A DNA stretch of 64,000 bases, taken from the NCBI GenBank assembly GCA_963775315.1, contig CAVZIN010000007.1, positions 124,001 to 188,000 on the forward strand, read 5' to 3'. This DNA comes from CAWGHZ01 sp963775315. Its GTDB lineage: Bacteria > Pseudomonadota > Alphaproteobacteria > MPNO01 > DASWLB01. Made by a program: the position numbers and the translations under genes. Below the pieces are notes generated by a model. It ran no database searches. It saw only the letters and a program-made list of their open reading frames with translations, and was not told the origin of the DNA. Positions 9,175-16,876 of the stretch are shown piece by piece. Position 1 is the first letter of the stretch. Each line of letters starts with the position of its first letter.

Positions 9175-9596
9175 GGGGGGAGGTCGGCGAGATGGCATAC
9201 CCGATCGCGTTGCCCGCCGCGCACGGCCACCTCGTACAGCCGGCGGTCGGCGGTGATCAGCACCCCGTCCGCCGCCTCGGCGCAGGCGAGGTAGAAACAG
9301 TCATAGGCCGGATGGTCGAGTTCAAGCGACAGCTCCATCGCGCGCTGGTACAGGAGCGTTGAAGGATGGATGACGTCGATCAGGCTGAGCAGGCCTGCGA
9401 AGCCGAACTCGATTTCCTGGCGCGTTGCCTGGCGTAGGCGCCATTTCTTCCAAGCGACGTTCAAGACTTCGGATACGATCAGGTCGGGCGCTTCGATGGG
9501 CTCTTCGCCTTCGCGAAGGGCGAGCGCGCGATCGTCCAGCCAATCTTCTCGGACGATCCATCTGATGGCAACGTTGGCATCGACGACAAAGGTCAT
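9171..9596 (-). CDS. vapC: PIN-domain toxin, VapC-like ribonuclease
   Basis: 141 residues. The PIN-domain acidic set is complete: Asp6 in 'VVDANVAIRW', Glu43 in 'IVSEVLN', Asp99 in 'AYDCFYLACA' and Asp117 in 'ITADRRLYE'. This pattern defines VapC toxins, Mg-dependent RNases that cleave tRNA or rRNA and are held inactive by the cognate VapB. The ATG at 9596 overlaps the stop of the preceding antitoxin gene (ATGA), and its own stop overlaps the dnaE2 start in the same way, so all three are translationally chained. Sitting inside a mutasome operon is unusual for a toxin. Family certain; RNA target unknown. Confidence 0.92.
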   Translation of the reverse strand: MTFVVDANVAIRWIVREDWLDDRALALREGEEPIEAPDLIVSEVLNVAWKKWRLRQATRQEIEFGFAGLLSLIDVIHPSTLLYQRAMELSLELDHPAYDCFYLACAEAADGVLITADRRLYEVAVRGGQRDRVCHLADLPP

Positions 9597-9904
9597 TTTC
9601 TTTTCCGCCCCCTTTGTTGGATGACCTTGCGGTTTTCGTGTTCGATCTCATCGAACCGCCGGTCGCGTTCCTCGCGCGACTCGCGTAGCAGTTCGACACT
9701 GTCGGTTTGCTCCACGCCCTTGGGAGTCATCGACCGCGCCAGATTGCTGAGGGCGATGGCTTCTTCGCGCGTGAGCTTTCCTTTCGTGACGGTCGCAAGG
9801 ATGAAGCGCGCTTCGGCTTCAACCGAGCGACCGTTCGCCTTGGCCTTCGCCTTGAGAATCGTTGCGACCGTGTCATCCAGGTTACGGATCGTAAGGGTCG
9901 CCAT
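9593..9904 (-). CDS. vapB: Ribbon-helix-helix antitoxin, VapB/FitA-like
   Basis: 103 residues from the ATG at 9904, which has an AGGAGG box (9909-9914 on the opposite strand) four bases upstream. The N-terminus 'MATLTIRNLDDTVATILKAKA' followed by 'NGRSVEAEARFIL' is the FitA/VapB-type ribbon-helix-helix DNA-binding fold. The charged C-terminus (many Arg/Glu, ending 'KVIQQRGRKRK') would wrap the toxin. It is expected to neutralise the VapC encoded next and to repress its own promoter. A start at 9949 is in frame but would place the RBS inside the gene and eat the operator-like repeats. Good confidence in the family, inference for autoregulation. Confidence 0.9.
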   Translation of the reverse strand: MATLTIRNLDDTVATILKAKAKANGRSVEAEARFILATVTKGKLTREEAIALSNLARSMTPKGVEQTDSVELLRESREERDRRFDEIEHENRKVIQQRGRKRK

Positions 9905-9917
9905 GGGACCTCCTGCC

Positions 9918-9960
9918 AGCAGAATGCTGTCAAAATGGTGTGCTAGCATTTTGCTGTCAA
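9918..9960 (-). promoter_or_regulatory. Operator-like tandem palindromes before vapB
   Basis: AGCAGAATGCTGTCAA (9918-9933) and AGCATTTTGCTGTCAA (9945-9960) are direct repeats differing at three bases, with a 27-bp period. Each starts with a near-palindrome AGCA-N3-TGCT, and the two halves also form an inverted repeat (10 of 11). They occupy nearly the whole 57-base gap between imuB and vapB and are more AT-rich than the surroundings. Ribbon-helix-helix antitoxins commonly bind such paired palindromes, so this is the likely autoregulatory site and internal promoter. Confidence 0.6.
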
Positions 9961-9961
9961 T

Positions 9962-11512
9962 CTATCCGTACACCCCGTGCAGGTACCAGGCGGGGCCGGC
10001 GCGGTAGAGCCAGAACCTTCCGCCGCGCTCGTCCTCGACGCGCCAGTAGTCGCGCTCGTCGGTCTCGCGGGCGCGCCACCATTCCGGCGCGATGCGCTCC
10101 GGCCCCTCGGCGCGGGCGACGCGGTGCGCCACCCGGCGCCAGCGGAACAGGGCCGGCGGGTCGTCGGGCAGCAGCGCCACGGTCTCGACCGGCTCGGGAC
10201 GCGGCAGCAGGCGGAGCGGACGGGCGGGCGCGCCGGGCGGGGCGAACGGCGCGGCGCCCTGCGGGCGGAACTCGAGCGCCGGCACGGCGACGGCGGCGCG
10301 CTCGGGCAGGCGGCTTTCGCGCGCGGCGAGGCGTAGCACGGCATCGCTCCCCAGCCGGTTGGCCAGCCGGTCGATCAGCGCGGCCAGCGTGTCGTTCGTG
10401 CCCTCGCGTGCGCCCGCGCTCGACGGGCCGGCGAGGTGCGCCGTGCGGTCCGCGAGCGGCGCTTGGCGCGCCGCCAGCGCCTCGGCGGTGGTTGCGACCA
10501 GGGTCATGGCGTCGAACCCGAACGCGGCGTCGATCCCGTCGAGATGCTCTGCGAACAGGCGGGCGAGATGGGCGGGATCGCGCGTCGCCCGGCTCGCCCC
10601 AAGATGGATCTGGCGCGTCCTGCCGTCCGGTTCGTAGAGCGCGAGGACGAGGCGGCGCGCGCCCTGGCCTTCGCGCTCCAGCCCGGCGCAGAGCGCGGCA
10701 AGCAGCCGGTCAAGCCCCGCCGCGATGTCCTCGGACCGCGCCACCGGCTCGGCGAAGGCGAGCCGCGCGGCATGGCGGACCGGGGGGGCGGCAGGCGAGA
10801 CCGGCTCGGGCGCGCGGCCGAGCGCGCGGTCGAGCGGGTCGAGCACGGCGGCGCCGAAGCGCGAGGCGAGCGCCGCGCGCGGCAGGGCGGCGACCTCGCC
10901 AACCATGCGGAGCCCGAGCGACGCGAGCTGTGCCGCGGCCGCCGGGGCGAGCCCGAGCGCGGCGGCGGGCAACGGGGCGAGGGCGGCTTCTGTCGCGTCC
11001 GGCGCGGCGACGGCGAAGCGCCCGCCCGAGGTCCAGCGCGCGAGCGCCCGCGCCGCGCCGGGGGTCGAGGCCATGCCGGCACGCACGGTGAGGCCGAGCG
11101 CGGCGGTGCGCGCCGTGACGTCCTCCAGCATGCGCGTCTCGCCGCCGAACAAATGTGCGCAGCCGGTCGCGTCCAGCAGGATCGCCGCGCCGCCGCCCGG
11201 CATCGCCGCTCCGTCGGGCGTGACCCAGGGGGTGTAGCGCCCGCACCATTCGGCGAGCGCCGAGAGCGCGCGGTGATCCTCGGCCGGGTCGGCGTCGGCG
11301 GCGAGCAGGCCGGGCAGGATGGCGCGCGCGTCGGCGAGCGCCATGCCGGGCGCGATCCCGGCCTTGAGGGCGGCGCGGCTCGCCGCCATCACCTCGCGCC
11401 GGTTGCCCGAGGCGCCGATGACGGCGAACGGCCTATCCCGCCACTCGGGCCGGACCCGGGCAATCCGCTCGGTCGTGAAATGTGCCAGCCACAGCGAGAT
11501 GACCCGTCTCAT
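9962..11512 (-). CDS. imuB: ImuB, catalytically inactive Y-family polymerase-like protein
   Basis: 516 residues starting 'MRRVISLWLAHFTTERIAR', the ImuB version of the Y-family N-terminus in which the metal-binding aspartate motif is replaced. The palm/little-finger region follows and the end 'RDYWRVEDERGGRFWLYR' is the conserved ImuB C-terminal segment. In characterised systems ImuB binds the beta clamp and bridges DnaE2 and ImuA; it does not polymerise itself. Its start lies inside the imuA reading frame (80-base overlap), and it is complete at its 3' end, so the neighbouring toxin-antitoxin pair has not truncated it. Confident. Confidence 0.94.
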   Translation of the reverse strand: MRRVISLWLAHFTTERIARVRPEWRDRPFAVIGASGNRREVMAASRAALKAGIAPGMALADARAILPGLLAADADPAEDHRALSALAEWCGRYTPWVTPDGAAMPGGGAAILLDATGCAHLFGGETRMLEDVTARTAALGLTVRAGMASTPGAARALARWTSGGRFAVAAPDATEAALAPLPAAALGLAPAAAAQLASLGLRMVGEVAALPRAALASRFGAAVLDPLDRALGRAPEPVSPAAPPVRHAARLAFAEPVARSEDIAAGLDRLLAALCAGLEREGQGARRLVLALYEPDGRTRQIHLGASRATRDPAHLARLFAEHLDGIDAAFGFDAMTLVATTAEALAARQAPLADRTAHLAGPSSAGAREGTNDTLAALIDRLANRLGSDAVLRLAARESRLPERAAVAVPALEFRPQGAAPFAPPGAPARPLRLLPRPEPVETVALLPDDPPALFRWRRVAHRVARAEGPERIAPEWWRARETDERDYWRVEDERGGRFWLYRAGPAWYLHGVYG

Positions 11513-12176
11513 CGCGCCACTCCATCAGCCATGCGCCGGGCGGGGCCGCCCGGCAGCGGAACAGCTCGGCCCGGAACCGCGCCCGCGGTTCCCGTCCGTC
11601 CCTCGCGTGCGACGGCGCGGCGGAAAGGCGCCAGCGGCTCGCCGCGGCCGAGGGGGTCGGCACGGCGGCGTCGGGACGGATCAGCACCCCCGCCGCCCCG
11701 CCTGCCTCGGCGGCGAGGGCGAGCCGGCGCGTCGCGATCAGCGAGACCGCCCCCGCCTCGCCGATCGCGGCGATTCCCGCGCGCAAGGATTCCTCCATCG
11801 CCCACAGCGCATCGTCGTCGCGCCGTGCCGCGACCAGCACCAGACGGCCGGGATCGAGCCCGGCGGTGGAAAGCCCGGCGGGGCAGGGGGCGCCGGCATC
11901 CAGCGCCTGGGACCGCACGCACCAGACCAGCGGCCCGCCGTCGGCGAGCCGGGCGGCGAGGGCGATGGCGAAGGCGGTGGCCGGCCCGGCATCGGCGGCC
12001 AGCACCTCGTGCAGCGCGCCGCGTGCGAGCCCGCCGCCGAGATGGGCGTCGACGGGCGGAAGGCCGAGCGCCGCCGTCGCGCCGCCCCCGCCGCCTGCCT
12101 CCAGCGCGCGCACGCGCTGCCGCAGCCCGGCGAGAACGGCCGGATCGGCGGCGGGGCGGGCGTCATGCGCGGGCAT
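11433..12176 (-). CDS. imuA: ImuA, RecA-like SOS mutagenesis protein
   Basis: 247 residues, with the ImuA pattern 'LPPVDAHLGGGLARGALHEVLA' near residues 40-65 followed by a RecA-like core ('FAIALAARLADGGPLVWC', 'GLDPGRLVLVAARRDDDALWAMEE'). The Walker A lysine of RecA is not evident, as in other ImuA proteins. ImuA works with ImuB and DnaE2 in damage-induced mutagenesis. The ATG at 12176 lies 17 bases from a perfect alphaproteobacterial LexA box and has no strong ribosome binding site. It overlaps imuB by 80 bases. Identification rests on motif and operon position. Confidence 0.9.
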   Translation of the reverse strand: MPAHDARPAADPAVLAGLRQRVRALEAGGGGGATAALGLPPVDAHLGGGLARGALHEVLAADAGPATAFAIALAARLADGGPLVWCVRSQALDAGAPCPAGLSTAGLDPGRLVLVAARRDDDALWAMEESLRAGIAAIGEAGAVSLIATRRLALAAEAGGAAGVLIRPDAAVPTPSAAASRWRLSAAPSHARDGREPRARFRAELFRCRAAPPGAWLMEWRDETGHLAVAGTFHDRADCPGPARVAG

Positions 12177-12193
12177 GCGAAGGGATTCTCGTT

Positions 12194-12208
12194 GTTCTCT
12201 ATTTGTTC
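12194..12208 (-). promoter_or_regulatory. LexA (SOS) box upstream of imuA
   Basis: GTTCTCTATTTGTTC is an exact match to the alphaproteobacterial LexA consensus GTTC-N7-GTTC. It is centred about 25 bases upstream of the imuA ATG in a locally AT-rich stretch, as expected for a LexA-repressed mutasome promoter. Binding is inferred from the consensus. Confidence 0.85.
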
Positions 12209-12279
12209 TAGACCCGGTGGCGCACGGGAGTCAAGCGCAAGGCCGGAGGGAAGGAGGACCGCCTTGAACCTTTGTCCGG

Positions 12280-13161
12280 CTACGGCCCGTTCCACGCGAC
12301 GCGGCCGAGATCGGCGATGTCGTAGCCGCCGAGATCGGCGGCGCGGGCCACGAAGGCCTCGCTGCGCGCGAAGGCGAGGAGCCGCTGGATCGGGGGCTCG
12401 AAATAGTCGCGCCGGCGGATGGCGAGATCGAACCGCTCGCGCGCCAGCGGCACGAAATCGAGCCGGAGCTGGCCGGCGACGCCCGCGACCGCGAGACCCG
12501 CGTCCGCGCGCCCCTCCAGCACGGCGAGCCCGAGCTCGGTTTCGCCCTTCGCGGTGTCGGGGAGGAAGCCGATGCCGTCGCGCGTCACCCCGGCCTCGGC
12601 CAGCAGGTGGTCGAGCAGCAGCGCCGCGCCTGCCCCCTCCTGGCGGCGGGCGACGCGCACGCCCGGCCGGGCGAGGTCGGCGACCGAGCCCAGCCCGAGC
12701 GGGTTGCCGCGCGCGACGACGAGGCCCTGGGTCCGCCAGCCCCATTCGATCAGCACGACCTGCATCGTGCCCAGCGCGCGGCGGGCGGCGGGAACGTTGT
12801 ATTCGCCGGTCGCCGGATCGAGCAAATGCAGCCCGGCGGCGACCGCCTTTCCGTCGGCCAGCCGCTCCAGCCCGCCGGTGGAGCCGCAGGCGAACATGGC
12901 GAGCTCCGACCCCAATTCCTGCAGCGCCCAGTCGAGCAGCGGGTCCTGGCTACCGGCGACGATCGGTGGTGGCGCCTCGCCGCCTGCCCCCGCCCCCTCG
13001 ACCCCGGCGATCACCCACAGATCGACGAGATGGCGCGGGAACAGCCACTTGCCAGCGGCGCGGCTGCACGGGATGCGGCGCTCGCGCACCAGTTCGTAGA
13101 CCTTGCGCTCCTTGATGCGGAGATAGGCGGCGACCTCGCCGGTCGTCATCAATTCGGCCAT
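12280..13161 (-). CDS. One-component regulator: excisionase-type HTH fused to a substrate-binding domain (probable tungstate/molybdate sensor)
   Basis: 293 residues from the ATG at 13161 (a TTG at 13194 is in frame but less likely). Residues 1-50 form a MerR/excisionase-like DNA-binding domain ('MTTGEVAAYLRIKERKVYEL', 'AGKWLFPRHLVDLW'). The rest is a periplasmic-binding-protein fold kept in the cytoplasm ('FACGSTGGLERLA', 'LHLLDPATGEYNVPAAR', 'GRADAGLAV'). This architecture occurs in regulators beside tungstate and molybdate transporters, where the C-terminal domain senses the oxyanion. It is divergent from tupBCA across 103 bases, so it probably controls that operon. Architecture is seen; ligand and sign of regulation are inferred. 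Confidence 0.8.
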   Translation of the reverse strand: MAELMTTGEVAAYLRIKERKVYELVRERRIPCSRAAGKWLFPRHLVDLWVIAGVEGAGAGGEAPPPIVAGSQDPLLDWALQELGSELAMFACGSTGGLERLADGKAVAAGLHLLDPATGEYNVPAARRALGTMQVVLIEWGWRTQGLVVARGNPLGLGSVADLARPGVRVARRQEGAGAALLLDHLLAEAGVTRDGIGFLPDTAKGETELGLAVLEGRADAGLAVAGVAGQLRLDFVPLARERFDLAIRRRDYFEPPIQRLLAFARSEAFVARAADLGGYDIADLGRVAWNGP

Positions 13162-13264
13162 TGTCGGGGGCTTCCCACTGCGCCATAAGGACAAAACGTG
13201 CGATAATTTCCATATTAGAGAAAATAATGCAGGAAATCACGCATAGACATGTAGGTGGCATGCC
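13162..13264. promoter_or_regulatory. Divergent promoter region between the HTH/PBP regulator and tupB
   Basis: A 103-base gap with a conspicuously AT-rich core (about 13195-13245) in a GC-rich background. ATTTCC (13206-13211) and GGAAAT (13232-13237) form a spaced inverted pair that could be an operator half-site arrangement. Both genes must be driven from here, but exact promoters cannot be assigned by eye. Confidence 0.45.
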
Positions 13265-13975
13265 GTGAGGGACCTGTCAGACGCGGCGCTTACGGCGCTG
13301 CACCTCGTGCTGACGTTCGACCCGGCGCTGGCCGAGATCGTCGCCTTGTCGCTGACGGTAAGCCTGACGGCTGTGGGGCTCGCGGCGCTGTTCGGCCTGC
13401 CGCTCGGGGCGGCGGTGGCGCTGTTCCGCTTCCCCGGCCGCGGGGTCGTGGCGCTCGCCCTCAACACCATGATGGGGCTGCCGCCGGTGGTGGTCGGGCT
13501 CGTGATCTATCTGCTGCTCTCGCGCTCGGGGCCGCTCGGCGTGCTGGGGCTGCTGTTCACGCCGGCGGCAATGATCGTCGCCCAGTGCCTGCTGGTGCTT
13601 CCGATCATCGCGGCGCTCGCCCGCCAGGCCGTCGCCGATCTGTGGGAGGAGTACCGCGACCAGCTCGTCTCGCTCGCCGCCGGGCGCGGGCGCATCGTCG
13701 CGACGCTGCTCTGGGACGGCAGGGTGCGGCTGATCACCGCCGTGCTCGCCGGTTTCGGCCGGGCCAGCGCCGAGGTCGGGGCCGTGATGATCGTCGGCGG
13801 CAATATCGATCACGTCACCCGGATGATGACCACGGCGATCGCGCTCGAGACGTCGAAGGGCGACCTGGTGCTGGCGATCGGTCTCGGCCTCGTGCTGATC
13901 GCGATCAGCTTCACGGTGAACGGGGTCGCAGCGCTGCTCGCCGCGTCGAGCCGCCCGGCGCAAGTGCCGGCATGA
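13265..13975 (+). CDS. tupB: Tungstate ABC transporter permease TupB
   Basis: 236 residues with about five hydrophobic segments and the permease signature region 'EEYRDQLVSLAAGRGRIVATLLWDG' that contacts the ATPase. 'TMMGLPPVVVGLVIYLLLS' and 'GFGRASAEVGAVMIVGGNI' closely match TupB proteins of tungstate importers and differ from ModB. It starts with GTG at 13265 and its stop overlaps the tupC start (ATGA at 13972). It forms the membrane channel of the TupABC importer, which supplies tungstate for W-enzymes and can compete with molybdate uptake. Confidence 0.9.
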   Translation: MRDLSDAALTALHLVLTFDPALAEIVALSLTVSLTAVGLAALFGLPLGAAVALFRFPGRGVVALALNTMMGLPPVVVGLVIYLLLSRSGPLGVLGLLFTPAAMIVAQCLLVLPIIAALARQAVADLWEEYRDQLVSLAAGRGRIVATLLWDGRVRLITAVLAGFGRASAEVGAVMIVGGNIDHVTRMMTTAIALETSKGDLVLAIGLGLVLIAISFTVNGVAALLAASSRPAQVPA

Positions 13976-14712
13976 ACGGGACCGGTACCATCCTGCCGCT
14001 CGCGGTCGAGGGCCTCGGCTATCGTGCTGGCGGGCGCCAACTCGTTGCCGGGCTCGATTTCCGGCTCGCGGCCGACGGCCTCACCGTCATCCTCGGACCG
14101 AACGGCGCCGGCAAGACGCTGACGCTCCGCATGTGCCATGGGCTGCTGACCCCCACCGAGGGTCGCGTGCGATGGCTCGGCGGCGCTTCGCGGCCGGCGC
14201 TGCAGCAAGCGATGGTTTTCCAGCGCCCGGTGATGCTGCGCCGGTCGGCGCGGGCGAACCTGACCCATGCGCTCGCCTGCCGCGGCGTGCCGCGGGCGGC
14301 GCGCCGGGCGCGGGCCGAGGCGGCGCTGGCGCGCACCGGCCTCGCTCATCTCGCGCGCTCACCCGCACGGGTGCTCTCCGGCGGCGAACAGCAGCGCCTG
14401 TCGCTCGCCCGCGCCTGGGCGCTGGAGCCCGAGGTGCTGTTCCTCGACGAGCCGACGGCGAATCTCGATCCGGCCTCGTCGCGCGCGGTGGAAGAGGTGA
14501 TCGCCGCCATCCACCGCGCCGGCACCAAGGTGGTGATGACGACGCACGACCTAGGCCAAGCGCGCCGGCTCGCCGACGAGGTGCTGTTCCTCTGCGCCGG
14601 GCGGCTGCTCGAGCGCGCGCCCGCCGCTGATTTCTTCGCACGTCCCGCAACCCAAGAAGCCCGTGCCTTTCTGGCGGGCGAGATCGTCCTTGCAAGGGAG
14701 ACTGCTTCATGA
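13972..14712 (+). CDS. tupC: Tungstate ABC transporter ATP-binding protein TupC
   Basis: 246-residue ABC ATPase: Walker A 'GPNGAGKTLTL', Q-loop 'MVFQRPVMLRRS', signature 'LSGGEQQRLSLARAW', Walker B 'VLFLDEPTANLDP' and switch histidine 'MTTHDLGQARR'. 'FQRPVMLRRS' is characteristic of the TupC branch. It overlaps both neighbours by four bases (ATGA to tupB before it, ATGA to tupA after it). It powers tungstate import through TupB. Confidence 0.9.
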   Translation: MNGTGTILPLAVEGLGYRAGGRQLVAGLDFRLAADGLTVILGPNGAGKTLTLRMCHGLLTPTEGRVRWLGGASRPALQQAMVFQRPVMLRRSARANLTHALACRGVPRAARRARAEAALARTGLAHLARSPARVLSGGEQQRLSLARAWALEPEVLFLDEPTANLDPASSRAVEEVIAAIHRAGTKVVMTTHDLGQARRLADEVLFLCAGRLLERAPAADFFARPATQEARAFLAGEIVLARETAS

Positions 14713-15551
14713 CCAGACGAAAGCTCGTGCCTCTGGCGGCGCTTGTCGCGCTGTTTGCCGCCATACTCGCCGCCCCGAGCGCGCAGGCGGCCGACCGGTT
14801 CATCACCGTGGCGTCCACCACCTCGACGCAGAACTCGGGCCTGTTCGAGTACCTGCTGCCCAAGTTCCAGGCGAAGACCGGAATCGCGGTGCACGTAGTC
14901 GCGGTCGGCACCGGCGCCGCCCTCAAGATCGGCGAGCGTGGCGACGCGGACGTGCTTCTGGTTCACGCGCGCGACGCCGAGATCAAGTTCGTCAAGGCGG
15001 GCTACGCGGTGAAGCGCTACCCGGTGATGTACAACGACTTCGTGGTCGTCGGTCCGAAGTCGGACCTCGCCGGCATCAAGGCCGACAAGTCCGCGGTGAA
15101 GGCATTCCAGACCCTCGCGGCCAAAAAGGCGCTGTTCATCTCGCGCGGCGACAATTCCGGCACCAACAAGGCCGAGATGAAGATCTGGAAGGCGGCGAAG
15201 ATCGACCCGAAGCCCGCCTCCGGCACATGGTACCAGGCGGCCGGCGCCGGAATGGGCGCGACGCTCAACATGACCGCGGCGCGCAATGGCTACACCCTCA
15301 CCGACCGCGGCACCTGGATCTCGTTTAAGAACCGCCAGGGGCTGGTGATCCTGGTCGAGGGCGACCCGATGCTGTTCAACCAGTATGGCACGATGCTGGT
15401 GAACCCAAAGCTTCACCCCAAGGTGAAGGTCGCCGACGGCGAGAAGTTCATCCACTGGCTGATCTCGCCCGAGGGGCAGAAGGTCATCGCCTCCTACAAG
15501 CTGCACGGCGAGCAGCTTTTCTACCCCGACGCCAACGTGGCCGGGCGGTGA
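14709..15551 (+). CDS. tupA: Tungstate ABC transporter substrate-binding protein TupA
   Basis: 280 residues with a Sec signal peptide (positively charged 'MTRRK', hydrophobic core, cleavage after 'AQA' near residue 27). The mature protein begins with 'ITVASTTSTQNSGLFEYLLP', which contains the TTSTQ oxyanion-binding motif of TupA. 'GTGAALKIGERGDADVLLVHA' and 'SRGDNSGTNKAE' are further TupA hallmarks. It binds tungstate with high affinity in the periplasm and delivers it to TupBC. In TupBCA order the operon is complete. The ligand is inferred from family; molybdate cannot be wholly excluded. Confidence 0.92.
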   Translation: MTRRKLVPLAALVALFAAILAAPSAQAADRFITVASTTSTQNSGLFEYLLPKFQAKTGIAVHVVAVGTGAALKIGERGDADVLLVHARDAEIKFVKAGYAVKRYPVMYNDFVVVGPKSDLAGIKADKSAVKAFQTLAAKKALFISRGDNSGTNKAEMKIWKAAKIDPKPASGTWYQAAGAGMGATLNMTAARNGYTLTDRGTWISFKNRQGLVILVEGDPMLFNQYGTMLVNPKLHPKVKVADGEKFIHWLISPEGQKVIASYKLHGEQLFYPDANVAGR

Positions 15552-15828
15552 CGGCGCGGATCAGCGCTGCCGGCCCTTGACGTAGATGGCCCTGACGAGT
15601 CCGGCAGCGATCGCTGTCGGCTCGTTGAGGAGCTCGAGCATGAACCGCATCGAAGCGTCACAATAATTCCGGTACTGGGACGGTTCGACCCGGCGCACAT
15701 CGCCGGTTCTTCGGGACCGACCGCCGAAAATGTTCGCGCCGACGAATTCCCGTTTTCCCACGCGCGGGCGCGAATTACACTCGGCGCCATCGCGTCGCTC
15801 GCGCGAAGAGGCTTCAGGGGGAAACGTC
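15552..15828. other. 277-base gap between tupA and the TRAP operon
   Basis: No convincing gene. A minus-strand frame of about 89 codons (15561-15830) is open but contains no motif I recognise and overlaps the RBS and signal peptide region of the next gene. The TRAP operon promoter is presumably here. No clear terminator hairpin is seen after tupA. Confidence 0.5.
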
Positions 15829-16869
15829 ATGCTCGCACGCACTCTCGTCGTCGCGGCGTCCGCTGCCGCGCTGCTGGCCGTGCCGGCCGCAAGGCCGGCC
15901 TTCGCGCAGGACAAGAAGGTCGTCCTGAAGGTCGCGATCTTCACGCCCGAGCCGGCGTCCAGCTCGCGCTGGTTCAAGATCAAGAAGGCGGAGCTCGCCA
16001 AGGAATCGCACGGCCGGCTCGACCTCGAGCTGTTCTTCGGCGCCTCGATGGGCCCGCTGCCGCGCCATTACGACCTCGCGCGCACGGGCGTCGCCGACAT
16101 GTCCTGGTTCCAGGAGGGCGCGACCCCCGGCCGCTTCCCGATGACCGAGCTGCTGCAGTCGCCGTTCCTGTTCCCGGCCGGCCCCAACGGGTCCATCGTC
16201 GGCTCCAAGGTCGAGGGCGACCTGCTGCCCGAGATGCAGAAGGAGCATACGGGCGTGGACCTCCTCTGGGTGGTGAACAACCGCCCCTCGGGGCTCTATG
16301 ACGGGCACAAGCCGATCAAGACGCTCGACGACCTCAAGGGCCGGCGCTACCGCACCCCCACCCAGTGGGACGTCGGCGTGCTGAAGGCGGTGGGCGCGGT
16401 GCCGATCGGCATCCCCGCGACCGAGATGGCGGAATCGCTGCAGAAGGGCACGATCGATGGCGTCGTGACCGATCCGATCGGCATCTTCACCTTCAAGCTC
16501 GGCGGGCTGGTGCACTACTACAACGACACGGTGCGCACCGCGATCACGTTCGGCCTGGCGCTCAACCCGCGCTCGCGCGCCGCGCTGCCGGCCGACCTCC
16601 GCAAGCTGGTCGACGGGCTCGGCGGCAAGAAGGAGGGCGTCTCGTTCGCGACGATGACCTGGACCGACTTCCCGGTGTTCACCAAGTACACCGCGGATGC
16701 GAAGATCGAGAAGGTGAGCCTCGACGACGCGTCCGAGAAGGCGTTCCACGATGCGGCCGAGCACCTGATCGCCGCGCATATCGCCGAGATGGAGAAGAAG
16801 GGCATGAAGGCGCGCGAGTTCTACGACCGCGCCAAGTCCCTCTCGGCCAAGTACCAGAAGGAGATGTAG
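15829..16869 (+). CDS. TRAP transporter solute-binding protein (DctP type)
   Basis: 346 residues from the ATG at 15829, which follows AGGGGGAAACGTC. The signal peptide ends in 'PAFAQ' near residue 25. The mature protein shows the DctP fold: 'KAELAKESHGRLDLELFFGASMG', 'DLARTGVADMSWFQEG', 'LDDLKGRRYRTPTQWDVGVLKAVGAVPIGIPATEMAESLQKGTIDG'. The Arg in 'GRRYRTPT' is the usual carboxylate-binding arginine. It captures a small organic acid in the periplasm for the membrane pair encoded next. Substrate unknown; organic acids or aromatic acids are plausible given the neighbours. Confidence 0.93.
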   Translation: MLARTLVVAASAAALLAVPAARPAFAQDKKVVLKVAIFTPEPASSSRWFKIKKAELAKESHGRLDLELFFGASMGPLPRHYDLARTGVADMSWFQEGATPGRFPMTELLQSPFLFPAGPNGSIVGSKVEGDLLPEMQKEHTGVDLLWVVNNRPSGLYDGHKPIKTLDDLKGRRYRTPTQWDVGVLKAVGAVPIGIPATEMAESLQKGTIDGVVTDPIGIFTFKLGGLVHYYNDTVRTAITFGLALNPRSRAALPADLRKLVDGLGGKKEGVSFATMTWTDFPVFTKYTADAKIEKVSLDDASEKAFHDAAEHLIAAHIAEMEKKGMKAREFYDRAKSLSAKYQKEM

Positions 16870-16876
16870 GACCTCC

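Noticed and set aside
6112..9294. A 1,060-codon plus-strand open frame opposite dnaE2 (and similar long frames such as 5927-8860 minus)
   Set aside because: It is a shadow of GC-rich dnaE2 codons, low in motif content, and rich in Arg/Ala/Gly/Val from reading third-position G/C bias in the other frame.
15561..15830. An 89-codon minus-strand ORF in the gap between tupA and the TRAP operon
   Set aside because: No recognised motif, overlaps the RBS region of the next gene and has no ribosome binding site. It cannot be excluded as a remnant, but evidence is too thin.
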